Assembly (NCBI RefSeq): GCF_000718255.1
Contig: NZ_JOFJ01000019.1
Span: 77,074-141,073, forward strand
Direction: 5' to 3'
DNA length: 64,000 bases
Source: Spirillospora albida
GTDB lineage: Bacteria; Actinomycetota; Actinomycetes; Streptosporangiales; Streptosporangiaceae
Shown: positions 8,014 through 15,514 of the stretch, one piece after another
How the letters are laid out: every line of letters begins with the position of its first letter
Position numbering within the stretch: position 1 is the first letter of the stretch
Made by a program: the position numbers and the translations under genes
Notes under the pieces: model-generated
Told to the model about the DNA's origin: nothing
Database searches by the model: none
Seen by the model: only the letters and a program-made list of their open reading frames with translations

Positions 8014-8253
8014 GTGACAGCGCCCAACGACACACAGCTCCGGCTGCTCTTGAGTCGCATTCAGACACTTTCGGACGAATATTGGCACCTGCTCACCTCA
8101 TCGCGTCAGGCCATGGACGGACACGCCTGGGTCGGCCCGTCCGCCAAGGTCTTCGCGGCTCAGCTGCAACGCAACGACGCGGCTCTGCACGCCGAACTCC
8201 GCAAGGCGCTGCGGCTTCTTCGGGAGAAGCAGAACCGCGGCCCGCTCCTGTAG
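8014..8253 (+). CDS. Second, shorter WXG100-like protein
   Basis: This 79-residue protein has a W-x-G turn in HAWVGPSAKVFAAQL (~residues 38-52) between two helices, so it is probably the heterodimer partner of the first WXG100 protein. It is shorter than usual and ends in a basic tail, REKQNRGPLL, without the Y-x-x-x-D/E export signal. The start is a GTG with GAGGAA 5 nt upstream. It is 26 nt from the next gene, in one operon with it. Confidence 0.75.
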   Translation: MTAPNDTQLRLLLSRIQTLSDEYWHLLTSSRQAMDGHAWVGPSAKVFAAQLQRNDAALHAELRKALRLLREKQNRGPLL

Positions 8254-8279
8254 ACCCCATCGATCAATAGAGGACGGCC

Positions 8280-10448
8280 ATGGGAGACGAAGGCTGGCTC
8301 GGCCCGGACACCTGCGGCGTGAAGCTCACTGAGTTCGAGCACATGACCCGCCAGATGTCGACGGCGGCTCCGAAACTCGCCGACCTGGCCGACGCCCTCT
8401 GGCAGGCGCTGCACGGCGCCGGAGCATCCACGGCGCCGGCGATGGAGATCAAGCGGATCGCCGATTGGGCCGACCGCGCCGCCACCGATCTCCGGCGCCG
8501 CAGCAGGCTCGCCCACGACCTCGACCGCCAGAAGACCGCCATGGTCGTGTGCCGCCAGGACGGCAACTACCTGAAGCTCCCCGACCGCTACACCGACCAG
8601 GTCGCGAACGCGAACGGCCGCCGCACCGCCGACCTCTTCCGCCGCGCCGCGTCCGGCGACGCCACCGCCGTCAGTGCGCTGCGCCGCATGACCTCGGACG
8701 ACCTCACTCCGGCGTTCGCGAAGGGCCTCCTGGAAGCGCTCGGGCCCGAGGAGTTGCTGAAGCTGCCGATGGCCCTCGTCCAGCGCTTGGCGGGAGAAGT
8801 CAGGCAGCACCGCGACGGCGTGGACGCCTCAGCCGCCGTCACCCGAGCGATTCTGGCGCTTCTCAGCGGGAGTCTCGCTCTGGCTACGAACCCCGGCAAA
8901 AGGGGCTATGTGGGCGACGACTACCTCAAAGCGCTCCGCCTTGCCGGCCGGACGAACCTCCCGCCGCTGAGCCAACCGCCGAACGGCACGTCCGGCTACC
9001 AATCGCTGGCGACCCTGCTGGGGTCGGCCGGAGGCGCCCGCTTCTCCACCCGCTTCATGGAGATCGTCGGCAACGACATGATCGCCTACGACGGCGCCCT
9101 CCGTAAGGACCTGGGACAGCTGCCTCTACCCGACCTGGCCGGCAAGGCCGGGCTGGGCAACGCCCTGGACCCGTCGACGACGAAGGTGAAGCCGGACGAC
9201 CGCAAGACGGACTTCCTCGTCCCGCTTCTCCTGGCGGCGGCGAACTCCGGCAAGGAGGCGTCGCAGACCCTCCTCAATCATCGTCCGGTGGCGGGCCCCT
9301 TCGAGAAGGGCACCCCGTCCCAGCTCACGACGACGAACCTCAAGTACCTCCTGCACGACCGCCGTCCGGTCTGGGGCGAAGGCGACCACGGCGCCGCGCT
9401 CGGCAAAGCCATCCAGATCGCCGCGACCGGTCAGGACAAGGAGTCCACCGCGCTCGCCTTCGCCGTGAGCAAGATCCTCGCCGACGACGCCCGCAAGATC
9501 TACGTGGTGAAGGAAGGCAAGGTCACCACCGGCGAGAAGGGGCCCTTCGACGAGTTGAAGGATGGAGATCTAGGAGACGCGATCTCCCGTCCGCGGCACT
9601 ATGACGAGTTGTCGGGCCTTCGTCCCGGCATGGCGACCGTCCTCGTCGTGCACATGGACGAGCTGCACGACATCGTGCGGCTCTCCGGCTTCACCGAGAA
9701 GGCGGGCTCGACCGGCCTGACCGGCGAGGACCTGGACTACCTCCTGCTCGATCTCACCCGCGACTCCGCCGCCTACGAGAAGCTCCTCCTGGGCCAGATC
9801 GCCCATGCGAAGCTCGCCGTTGACCGGACGGTCAGACAGGGCGGTGATCTGTCCAACACCATCGCCGGCGAGGGCCGCATGTTCGGCCACCTCTTGGAAG
9901 CCCGTCACCAGGCGGTCGGGGCCGAAGAAGGACGTCTCGCCGAGGACAAGGCGCGCATGGAGAAGTTCGTCGGTCTCGGCATCGGTCTCCTCCCGCTGGA
10001 CGACCAGAGGGCCAGCGCCGTCCCGGTCGTGGGCAAGCTCTACACCGAAGGTGTCGGCCAGCTTTCCGGACGCCTGACGAAGTGGTTCGCGAAAAAGCTC
10101 GCCGACGAGGTATCACCCACCATCAAAGCACCCCACACCGAGACGGAAGCGGTAGAGCGCCTCTTCAACCAGATGATCGCCAGCTCCATGGTGGCTCATC
10201 GTGAGATTCCCTCGACGGATCTGGCTGGGAAACCCTTCGCAACGGAAGGTACTCCTTCAAGGGTGCGTCCGCTCAATTCCATGGACGCTGTCGCTCTAGA
10301 ACGGTTCCTGAGCTGGGCAAGTGACAAGTTCAAGATTGATCTCGCGACCGGCGAAGCGCAGCAAGGGATCGAGAACGGGCAAAGGATGACGGCAGGACAC
10401 TATAGATCGGCCGATGGTAAGAGCGTTCCTCCGAGTAGCTTGCGGTGA
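8280..10448 (+). CDS. Large ESX-linked protein with helical N-terminus (candidate T7SS substrate), unknown function
   Basis: This 722-residue protein has no signal peptide or membrane helix. The first ~90 residues are helical and WXG-like in layout (ADALWQALHGAGA, then IADWADRAATDLRRRSR). The long body consists of helical repeat-like segments, and I see no enzyme motif. It may belong to the actinobacterial DUF6571-type group, a recollection I could not test. The operon position behind two WXG100-like genes and before a lipoprotein gene suggests a T7SS substrate or scaffold. Base composition drops toward the 3' end: I count 55% GC in 10201-10260 and 57% in 10321-10380, far below the surroundings, as if the C-terminal ~90 residues had a separate origin. 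The stop overlaps the next start by 4 nt. Confidence 0.7.
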   Translation: MGDEGWLGPDTCGVKLTEFEHMTRQMSTAAPKLADLADALWQALHGAGASTAPAMEIKRIADWADRAATDLRRRSRLAHDLDRQKTAMVVCRQDGNYLKLPDRYTDQVANANGRRTADLFRRAASGDATAVSALRRMTSDDLTPAFAKGLLEALGPEELLKLPMALVQRLAGEVRQHRDGVDASAAVTRAILALLSGSLALATNPGKRGYVGDDYLKALRLAGRTNLPPLSQPPNGTSGYQSLATLLGSAGGARFSTRFMEIVGNDMIAYDGALRKDLGQLPLPDLAGKAGLGNALDPSTTKVKPDDRKTDFLVPLLLAAANSGKEASQTLLNHRPVAGPFEKGTPSQLTTTNLKYLLHDRRPVWGEGDHGAALGKAIQIAATGQDKESTALAFAVSKILADDARKIYVVKEGKVTTGEKGPFDELKDGDLGDAISRPRHYDELSGLRPGMATVLVVHMDELHDIVRLSGFTEKAGSTGLTGEDLDYLLLDLTRDSAAYEKLLLGQIAHAKLAVDRTVRQGGDLSNTIAGEGRMFGHLLEARHQAVGAEEGRLAEDKARMEKFVGLGIGLLPLDDQRASAVPVVGKLYTEGVGQLSGRLTKWFAKKLADEVSPTIKAPHTETEAVERLFNQMIASSMVAHREIPSTDLAGKPFATEGTPSRVRPLNSMDAVALERFLSWASDKFKIDLATGEAQQGIENGQRMTAGHYRSADGKSVPPSSLR

Positions 10449-11026
10449 GCGCGGAAGCAAGGCTCTTCTGTCTGGTAACGGTGGCCCTGGCGCTGTTCGC
10501 TGTCGGCTGCAAAGGAGAGTCGCGGATCGAAGATGCACCTGCTGATCTGCGGCCCGTCGCAGACGAGCCTCCCTACCTCTGCGACCTCGTTCCCGAGTCT
10601 TCCTTCCGGAGGGTGACCGGTATTGCGGCCCATGTATCGGATGGGTGGGCGGGACCGCAAACCGACAACGGGCTTTGTTTGGCGGGAGTGTCCGGAGACG
10701 AAGGTTCTCTCGGAGTGAACTGGTCCTACAACGACGGGGACAAGACCATCCGATTCCAGCAGGAAACTTGGAGCAAGCAGCCGACCCACCCGTTTCCCCC
10801 GGAACTGGGAAAGGGACTTGCCGTAGTCAAGCCAACGGCCGGTGCGATCGCACGACCGAACTACGTCATAGCGGTCTTTACCTGTGGCGAAGATCGGCCA
10901 TGGATTCGAATCGACTTCGCGCCAGTGACGCGGGGGAGGGACGCGGTACAGGACATGTTCGCCTTCATGCGGATCGCGCAGAAGCGATTCGGTGAGCTCC
11001 ACAAATGCACACCAAGGGCCTCATGA
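10445..11026 (+). CDS. Lipoprotein, DUF3558-like
   Basis: This 193-residue protein has a lipoprotein signal: a hydrophobic LVTVALALFAVGC with the lipid-modified Cys at residue 22. The mature domain begins with YLCDLVPESSFRRVTG, contains two further Cys pairs, and has a compact beta-rich look typical of the DUF3558 family of actinobacterial surface lipoproteins. The GTG start overlaps the stop of the preceding gene (GTGA), so translation is coupled. Like the end of that gene it is less GC-rich than its neighbours. It could be an accessory or immunity-type partner of the large ESX-linked protein; that is inference. Confidence 0.7.
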   Translation: MSAEARLFCLVTVALALFAVGCKGESRIEDAPADLRPVADEPPYLCDLVPESSFRRVTGIAAHVSDGWAGPQTDNGLCLAGVSGDEGSLGVNWSYNDGDKTIRFQQETWSKQPTHPFPPELGKGLAVVKPTAGAIARPNYVIAVFTCGEDRPWIRIDFAPVTRGRDAVQDMFAFMRIAQKRFGELHKCTPRAS

Positions 11027-11553
11027 TGTGGCCTCCGGTCCCCATTCTCATGGCCGAGCTGCATCGGCGTGTGCAGGTCGCGGTCTGGGCGTTGGCCGCG
11101 ACAGGAGCGCTGTTCGGATGGACGATCATCCCCTGGCTGGAGCGGGGACGTGAGCGGTACTCCCTGTGGGAGGTGACGACGGCGGAGGGGATGAGCGGCG
11201 CGGGTCTCCTGCTCTATCCGGTGCTGATCCTGACCATGCTGCTGGGCGTGGCAGCGGGTGCGGCGGGGACGCGTCCGACGGCGGTCGCGGCGTGCGCGTC
11301 CGGAGTGGTGACCAACGTGCTGATCGCCGCGTTCATCGCCGACCCCGGGCGCCGCTTCGAGACGCAGGCCGTGGCCGAGCACGGACAGACCATCGCTCTC
11401 GGCTTCACGATCGTGTTCCTCATCGTGGCGAGCACGACACCACGGGCTCGGTCCGGGCCGCTTCGGCGCCGACCCCAGCTGGTGGACCCGTCAGAGAACT
11501 GGATGGATCCGTCGTTCGGGACGATCGACAAGCGGTACTACGGACGCCGATGA
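11023..11553 (+). CDS. Membrane protein with four predicted TM helices, unknown function
   Basis: This ~176-residue protein has hydrophobic segments at about 20-38 (VAVWALAATGALFGWTII), 62-82, 86-107 and 122-140, and a polar C-terminal tail ending RYYGRR. The ATG at 11023 overlaps the stop of the lipoprotein gene by 4 nt (ATGA). This is preferred to an in-frame ATG at 11005, deeper in that gene. The coupling places it in the same transcription unit as the ESX-linked genes. No family recognised. Confidence 0.7.
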   Translation: MMWPPVPILMAELHRRVQVAVWALAATGALFGWTIIPWLERGRERYSLWEVTTAEGMSGAGLLLYPVLILTMLLGVAAGAAGTRPTAVAACASGVVTNVLIAAFIADPGRRFETQAVAEHGQTIALGFTIVFLIVASTTPRARSGPLRRRPQLVDPSENWMDPSFGTIDKRYYGRR

Positions 11554-11577
11554 GGTCAATCGACGCAGGAGGAGATC

Positions 11578-11769
11578 TTGACGGAGAAGGACTTCGTGGC
11601 CGAGGCTGCGCGAGCGCACATGGAGCAGCGTCGGGAGGAGGCCCGGCGCGGGGTGGTCGAGTCGCTCAAGGTACTGGACGGTTCGCTGACCGAAAGTGTG
11701 GCGATGTTGACCGGCCTTTCGCCCCAGAGGATCGAGGCGCTGGGCGGGGCCGGCGACTGGGAGGGCTGA
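11578..11769 (+). CDS. Small hypothetical protein (63 aa)
   Basis: This is a charged, helical 63-residue protein, MTEKDFVAEAARAHMEQRREE..., with a short C-terminal helix SPQRIEALGGAGDW. The TTG start has a strong AGGAGGAG just upstream, which is the main reason to accept the gene. It lies 24 nt after the membrane protein gene and probably ends the operon. Function unknown. Confidence 0.5.
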   Translation: MTEKDFVAEAARAHMEQRREEARRGVVESLKVLDGSLTESVAMLTGLSPQRIEALGGAGDWEG

Positions 11770-11845
11770 ACCGTCATTCCGTGAGCCGGACGCAACTGCG
11801 AAGGAGCCCACGGCCATCGCCTCCGGACACGTCACCGCGGCGAAA

Positions 11846-12145
11846 TCAGCTCGCTTCCTGCAGCGGCTGGAACTGCACGCTCAGCCGTATCTCGAGGGCC
11901 TCCGCAAGCCTTCCCAGCATCGGTATCGTCGGCATCGTTCCGCCGGCTTCGAACCTCGCCACCGCCGGTTGCTTCAGCCCGGTACGCTCCGCCAGCTCCG
12001 TCTGGGTCAACCCGAGCTGCTCGCGCCGCACTCGCACCGCCTCGCCGAGCTCAAAACGGATCTTGGCCGCCTCATACGCTGCTCCCGCACCGGGACGGCT
12101 CATGATGTCGGCCTTCTTGCCCGCCCAAGTCCTGCGCTCCGCCAT
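11846..12145 (-). CDS. XRE-family antitoxin-type regulator (HigA-like)
   Basis: This ~99-residue protein ends in a Cro/C1 helix-turn-helix domain: LGEAVRVRREQLGLTQTELA, then RTGLKQPAVARFEAGGTMPTIPMLGRLAEAL. The short N-terminal extension carries a MSRPGAGAAYEAAK segment as in antitoxins paired with RelE/ParE-type toxins. The ATG at 12145 follows a GAGGAG site 8 nt upstream; a GTG at 12154 overlapping the toxin stop is the alternative. Such antitoxins bind their toxin and repress their own operon. Here the toxin reading frame just upstream is damaged. Confidence 0.82.
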   Translation of the reverse strand: MAERRTWAGKKADIMSRPGAGAAYEAAKIRFELGEAVRVRREQLGLTQTELAERTGLKQPAVARFEAGGTMPTIPMLGRLAEALEIRLSVQFQPLQEAS

Positions 12146-12150
12146 GCCGC

Positions 12151-12414
12151 TCACTCCTCTTCCGCAGTGCGGGCCTCAGCGACACATCGCTGCAAGACCC
12201 GCCACGCACGCTCGACCTCGGCCGGCTCACGCATCCGCTGCTTGCAGAACACCGTCAGCATGATGATCCGCCTCCCGGAGCGATCCAGTACGTGATCCTT
12301 ACCGCCTCACGGTGCAGATGGAACCGCAACTCCCGCAGCTTCCCACGGAGCTTGGGGGGTGTACGGCTCGCCGAGCAGCACCCCGCGCTCGGCCAGTAGA
12401 TCGACAGGTCGGCA
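12151..12414 (-). pseudogene. Damaged RelE/ParE-type toxin gene
   Basis: On the minus strand, three pieces spell a typical toxin. The first is DLLAERGVLLGEPY, in frame 1. KLRGKLRELRFHLHREAVRI and TYWIAP lie in another frame. RIIMLTVFCKQRMREPAEVE continues to a stop at 12151, back in frame 1. The shifts fall at a C6 run (12354-12359; one C too many) and at a GGG near 12277 (one G too few). The toxin's first ~35 residues are absent, and the piece begins right at the stop of the anti-sigma-type ATPase gene. The two indels could be sequencing errors in homopolymers; the missing N-terminus could not. Confidence 0.75.
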
Positions 12415-12804
12415 TCAAGGGTTGAGGACGGCGAAGACCACCTTGCCAGCGTCACCGGCCAAGGGGCGGACGCCCCAGTTGCGGGCGAACTGGTCGACGA
12501 GGAAGAGTCCACGGCCGGACTCGCTGGTCGTGTCGGCGGCGCGCATGTGCGGGGTGTCGGGGGTCGCGTCCTGGACCTCCAGCCAGACGGTGCCGTCCTT
12601 GGCGCGGCCGAGGCGGAGGATCACGTCATCGTCGGACGCGGACCCGTACCGAAGGGCGTTGGTGACGAGCTCGCTCGCCACCAAGCACGGCACGAAGTCG
12701 TCCACCTCCCACTGACCGGTCACCAGCCGGACGAACCGCCGAACCTCCGCAACGACCTTGAGGTCCTGCTTCACCACCATCTCGTTGTGCGCCGTCTCGC
12801 CCAT
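12415..12804 (-). CDS. ATP-binding protein of the RsbW/anti-sigma (HATPase_c_2) type
   Basis: This 129-residue GHKL ATPase has the N-box LVASELVTNALRYG (~residues 42-55), the G1 region LEVQDATPDTP and the G2 region SGRGLFLVDQFARNWG. These single-domain proteins are serine kinases or regulators in Streptomyces-type anti-sigma networks, and they commonly neighbour XRE-DUF5753/DUF397 genes, as here. The ATG has a GGGGGG purine tract upstream. It diverges from the XRE gene at 12942. Confidence 0.88.
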   Translation of the reverse strand: MGETAHNEMVVKQDLKVVAEVRRFVRLVTGQWEVDDFVPCLVASELVTNALRYGSASDDDVILRLGRAKDGTVWLEVQDATPDTPHMRAADTTSESGRGLFLVDQFARNWGVRPLAGDAGKVVFAVLNP

Positions 12805-12941
12805 GATCCCCCCTCACCGTCTGTGGCGTTCAGCACACATTGAGCCACTTCCCGGGCTACGATTTGCCTACCAAGCGTGATTGGAAAGCTTCGGGAAGCT
12901 GGTGATCACGCTGGGCAGCTTCCAACGAGAGGTAAGCCCCC

Positions 12942-13751
12942 ATGCCGCCACGGCGTCAGCGCCCTCGCGAGTCCCCCGCCTTGGTGGCCTTCGGTCGCCA
13001 AATGCGCCGAATGCGAGAAGCTAAGGAGGTCAAGCAGGAGACCATCGCCCACATCACGAAGATGAGCGGCGCCCAGATCAGCCGCATCGAGAACGGCAAG
13101 AGGCGAGCCACCCGCGCCTTCGTGGAGATCGTCGACGATCACCTGGACGCGGGCGGCGCACTCATCAACCTTTGGGAGGACCTGAACAAGGACGGCCACC
13201 CGGTGCCGATCTGGTTCGACTGGCCCAAGATCGAGGCCGAAGCAGCGATGCTGATCTGCTGGCAACACTCTGTAATCCCTGGTCTCGCTCAGACCCCCGA
13301 ATACGCACTTGCCATCGTGGGTGGCAACCAGGAGACCGCAGATGTCAGAATCAACCGCCAAACCATCCTCGCCAGGAATAACGACCGGGGTCCGGTCATC
13401 GTCGTCTTCCTTATCGAGGAGCCCGTGCTCTACCACCAGGTGGGTACGAACGAGACGATGAAAAGGCAGCTGGAACACCTGATCGAGCTCAGCATGCTGC
13501 CGAACGTCACGGTTCAAGTAGTGTTGAGCAGCGGCGAGCACGACGGCAACACGGGAGACTTCGTGCTCGCGACGATGGACGATCGGAGCGAGATCGCGTA
13601 TGCCGAGACGGCCGTACGCTCGATCACGACCGACGACCCCACCGACCTCTCAATACTGGCCCGGACGCTGGTCGACCTACGTTCGCGGACGCTCACGCAA
13701 GACATGACGCGTGAGCTGATCAGAAAGGTGGCTGAAGAGCGATGGACCTGA
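12942..13751 (+). CDS. XRE-family regulator with C-terminal DUF5753 domain
   Basis: This 269-residue protein has an N-terminal helix-turn-helix (FGRQMRRMREAKEVKQETIA...MSGAQISRIENGKR, ~residues 10-50). The DUF5753 domain starts near residue 95 with EAAMLICWQHSVIPGLAQTPEYA and contains a VTVQVVL strand typical of the family. These regulators occur many times in actinomycete genomes, each paired with a small DUF397 partner, and affect differentiation and antibiotic production in Streptomyces. Its end overlaps the DUF397 gene by 10 nt. An AGAGGT lies upstream of the ATG. Confidence 0.92.
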   Translation: MPPRRQRPRESPALVAFGRQMRRMREAKEVKQETIAHITKMSGAQISRIENGKRRATRAFVEIVDDHLDAGGALINLWEDLNKDGHPVPIWFDWPKIEAEAAMLICWQHSVIPGLAQTPEYALAIVGGNQETADVRINRQTILARNNDRGPVIVVFLIEEPVLYHQVGTNETMKRQLEHLIELSMLPNVTVQVVLSSGEHDGNTGDFVLATMDDRSEIAYAETAVRSITTDDPTDLSILARTLVDLRSRTLTQDMTRELIRKVAEERWT

Positions 13752-13930
13752 CGAACGCCAAGTGGCGCAAGAGCAGTCGCAGCGCCTCCAATGGTGCTGA
13801 GTGCGTCGAACTGGCAGGGGTTTCCGGTGCGGTGGCGGTCCGGGACAGCAAGGACCCGGACGGCCCTGTCCTCCTGCTGACCCGCGCAGCCCTCCGCACC
13901 GCCATGAAGGCGGTCCCCGCACCTCACTGA
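13742..13930 (+). CDS. DUF397 small protein
   Basis: This 62-residue protein has the full DUF397 pattern: W-R-K-S-S-R-S...G-A-E-C-V-E-L, then VAVRDSKDPDGPVL. It overlaps the XRE-DUF5753 gene by 10 nt and is translationally coupled to it. Such pairs behave like regulator plus binding partner, and BldB-like proteins belong to the wider group. Confidence 0.93.
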   Translation: MDLTNAKWRKSSRSASNGAECVELAGVSGAVAVRDSKDPDGPVLLLTRAALRTAMKAVPAPH

Positions 13931-14316
13931 TTCCCGATGGCCGACGCCTCCGACTCGTACTCGGCAGGGTGGCCCCAAGGCCCGGAGCGTCACCTCGTCA
14001 GAGGATGTCGCGCGGCCTCCGCCGTTCCACCACTCGCGCCGCAGCCGGACGGCTGCCACACAGAGTCGGCTGAGTCCGCAGATGGCAGCCACCTCCTGCC
14101 AGTTTCCACGCGTGCTCCGGTAGGACGGGCGCAGCCTCGTCCACTCTGGTGATGGCCCGGATGCCGTGGACCACCCGGCGAAGCGCACCGTGTCCACGGA
14201 CGACCGCATTCAGCTCGACGGACGAGATGTCGCCATGGGGCCGCGCGCATTGTATGTGCGGTCTTTGTATCCGTCTGATGCCTAATGTCGGTTTCCCTGA
14301 AGCGTGATGGGCTCTA
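13931..14316. other. Gene-free stretch between the DUF397 gene and the IS element
   Basis: About 390 nt with no reading frame that resembles a known family on either strand and no clear hairpin. It may hold debris from the IS insertion. Nothing further seen. Confidence 0.5.
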
Positions 14317-15388
14317 GGGCCTGTTCGTAGTCTGGATCAGTTGCCGCTGGTCACAATCGAGTGATTCACCCACGCCGGATCGGGGGCGGGCGGTATCACC
14401 GGTGCATGACGCGCGGTGATGTGACCGACACAGAATGGGAACTGATCGAGCCTCACCTGCCGCTGGGAGCGTCTGGACCCATCCCTGACCTGCGCAATCA
14501 GTTCAACGCGGTGATGTGGAGGTTCCGGACCGGCAGCCCGTGGCGGGACGTGCCCACCACCTACGGCAACTGGTCGACCATCTATGACCGGTTCCGGACC
14601 TGGGCAAGCCAGGGAATCTTCGAGAACCTGATGAACGCGATGATCGAAGAGGCCGCAGTCCGGGGCGATGTCGACCTGGACCTGGTCAGCGTGGACTCCA
14701 GCGTCTGCCGCGCCCATCACCACGCCGCCGGCATGGTGGTCGCGCCCGAGCGGCTGGAGGAGTTGGAGCAGGCCGTGGCCGAGGAAAGGGGGCTTCGCCA
14801 AAAGGGCAAACCGGGCCCGTAAACCAGCGGCCCGGCGATGAGCCCGACCCCGAACGGGAGCGGCGGCGCCGAGTACGCCGACGCCGCAAGGCCCGGCTGA
14901 AGGCCGCTGAGCTGGGCCGGTCCCGAGGCGGGCTGACAAGCAAGATGCATCTGTCGGCCGACCGGCGCTGCCGCCCGCTGTCGATCGTGCTCACCCCCGG
15001 GCAGGCAGCCGACAGCCCACGCTTCATCCCCGTCATGGACAAGATCCGGGTGCGTGGACCGGTCGGCCGCCCCCGCACCCGGCCGCGCGCGGCCGCCGGC
15101 GACAAGGCCTACTCCTCCCGCGCCAACCGCGCCTACCTGCGCAGACGCCATATCAAAGCGGTCATCCCGGAGAAGGCCGACCAGGCCGCCAACCGCAAGA
15201 AGAAGGGACCACGCGGCGGCCGCCCGGTCGGTCACGACACCGAGCTCTACAAAGACCGCAACACCGTCGAACGCTGCATCAACAAGCTCAAGGAATGGCG
15301 AGGGCTGGCCACCCGCTACGACAAGACACCCGACAGCTACCAGGCCGGGCTCCATCTGCGCGGATGCGTCATCTGGCTACGCTGCTAG
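14317..15388 (+). mobile_element. IS5-family insertion sequence (right end not defined)
   Basis: The transposase at 14406-15388 and its conserved upstream leader (GGGCCTGTTCGTAG starting at 14317, then GATCAGTTGCCGCTGGTCAC) are typical of IS5-family elements of streptomycetes and relatives. GGGCCTGTTCGTAG is my candidate left terminal repeat. I could not find its complement within the ~100 nt after the transposase stop, so the right end may be truncated or diverged. No target duplication could be shown. Confidence 0.75.
14406..15388 (+). CDS. IS5-family transposase made by a -1 frameshift
   Basis: The first frame (14406 on) gives TDTEWELIEPHLP...FRTGSPWRDVP and the first catalytic Asp in LVSVDSSVCRAHHHAAG. 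It runs into a stop at 14820. A -1 shift on the A3G5 run at 14785-14792 (codons GAA AGG GGG) enters the second frame, which reads GDEPDPERERRR, GRSRGGLTSKMHL, then AGDKAYSSRANRAYL (second Asp) and YKDRNTVERCINKLK (catalytic Glu) to the stop at 15388. All DDE residues are retained and the product would be ~327 residues. The slip site and -1 direction fit the programmed frameshifting known in some IS5 subgroups, so the gene may be functional. Confidence 0.8.
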
Positions 15389-15469
15389 TTTCACATGCTC
15401 GAACTCACCCGTCCCTCGAAGAATGCCCATTGGCCAGTTTCTAGTTATATAGGTGCAGAAGGGTTGCGA

Positions 15470-15501
15470 GATGGCGGCCGCCGGTTGTGGCGGCCGCCAT
15501 C
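15470..15501. terminator. 13-bp perfect hairpin downstream of the cutinase gene
   Basis: Arms 15470-15482 (GATGGCGGCCGCC) and 15489-15501 are perfectly complementary around a 6-nt loop. It starts 14 nt past the cutinase stop on the minus strand and could also stop transcription from the IS element. Confidence 0.82.
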
Positions 15502-15514
15502 TATGGCGATCGGG

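Noticed and set aside
13931..14316. Possible small genes in the gap before the IS element
   Set aside because: Frames on both strands lack ribosome sites and family resemblance.
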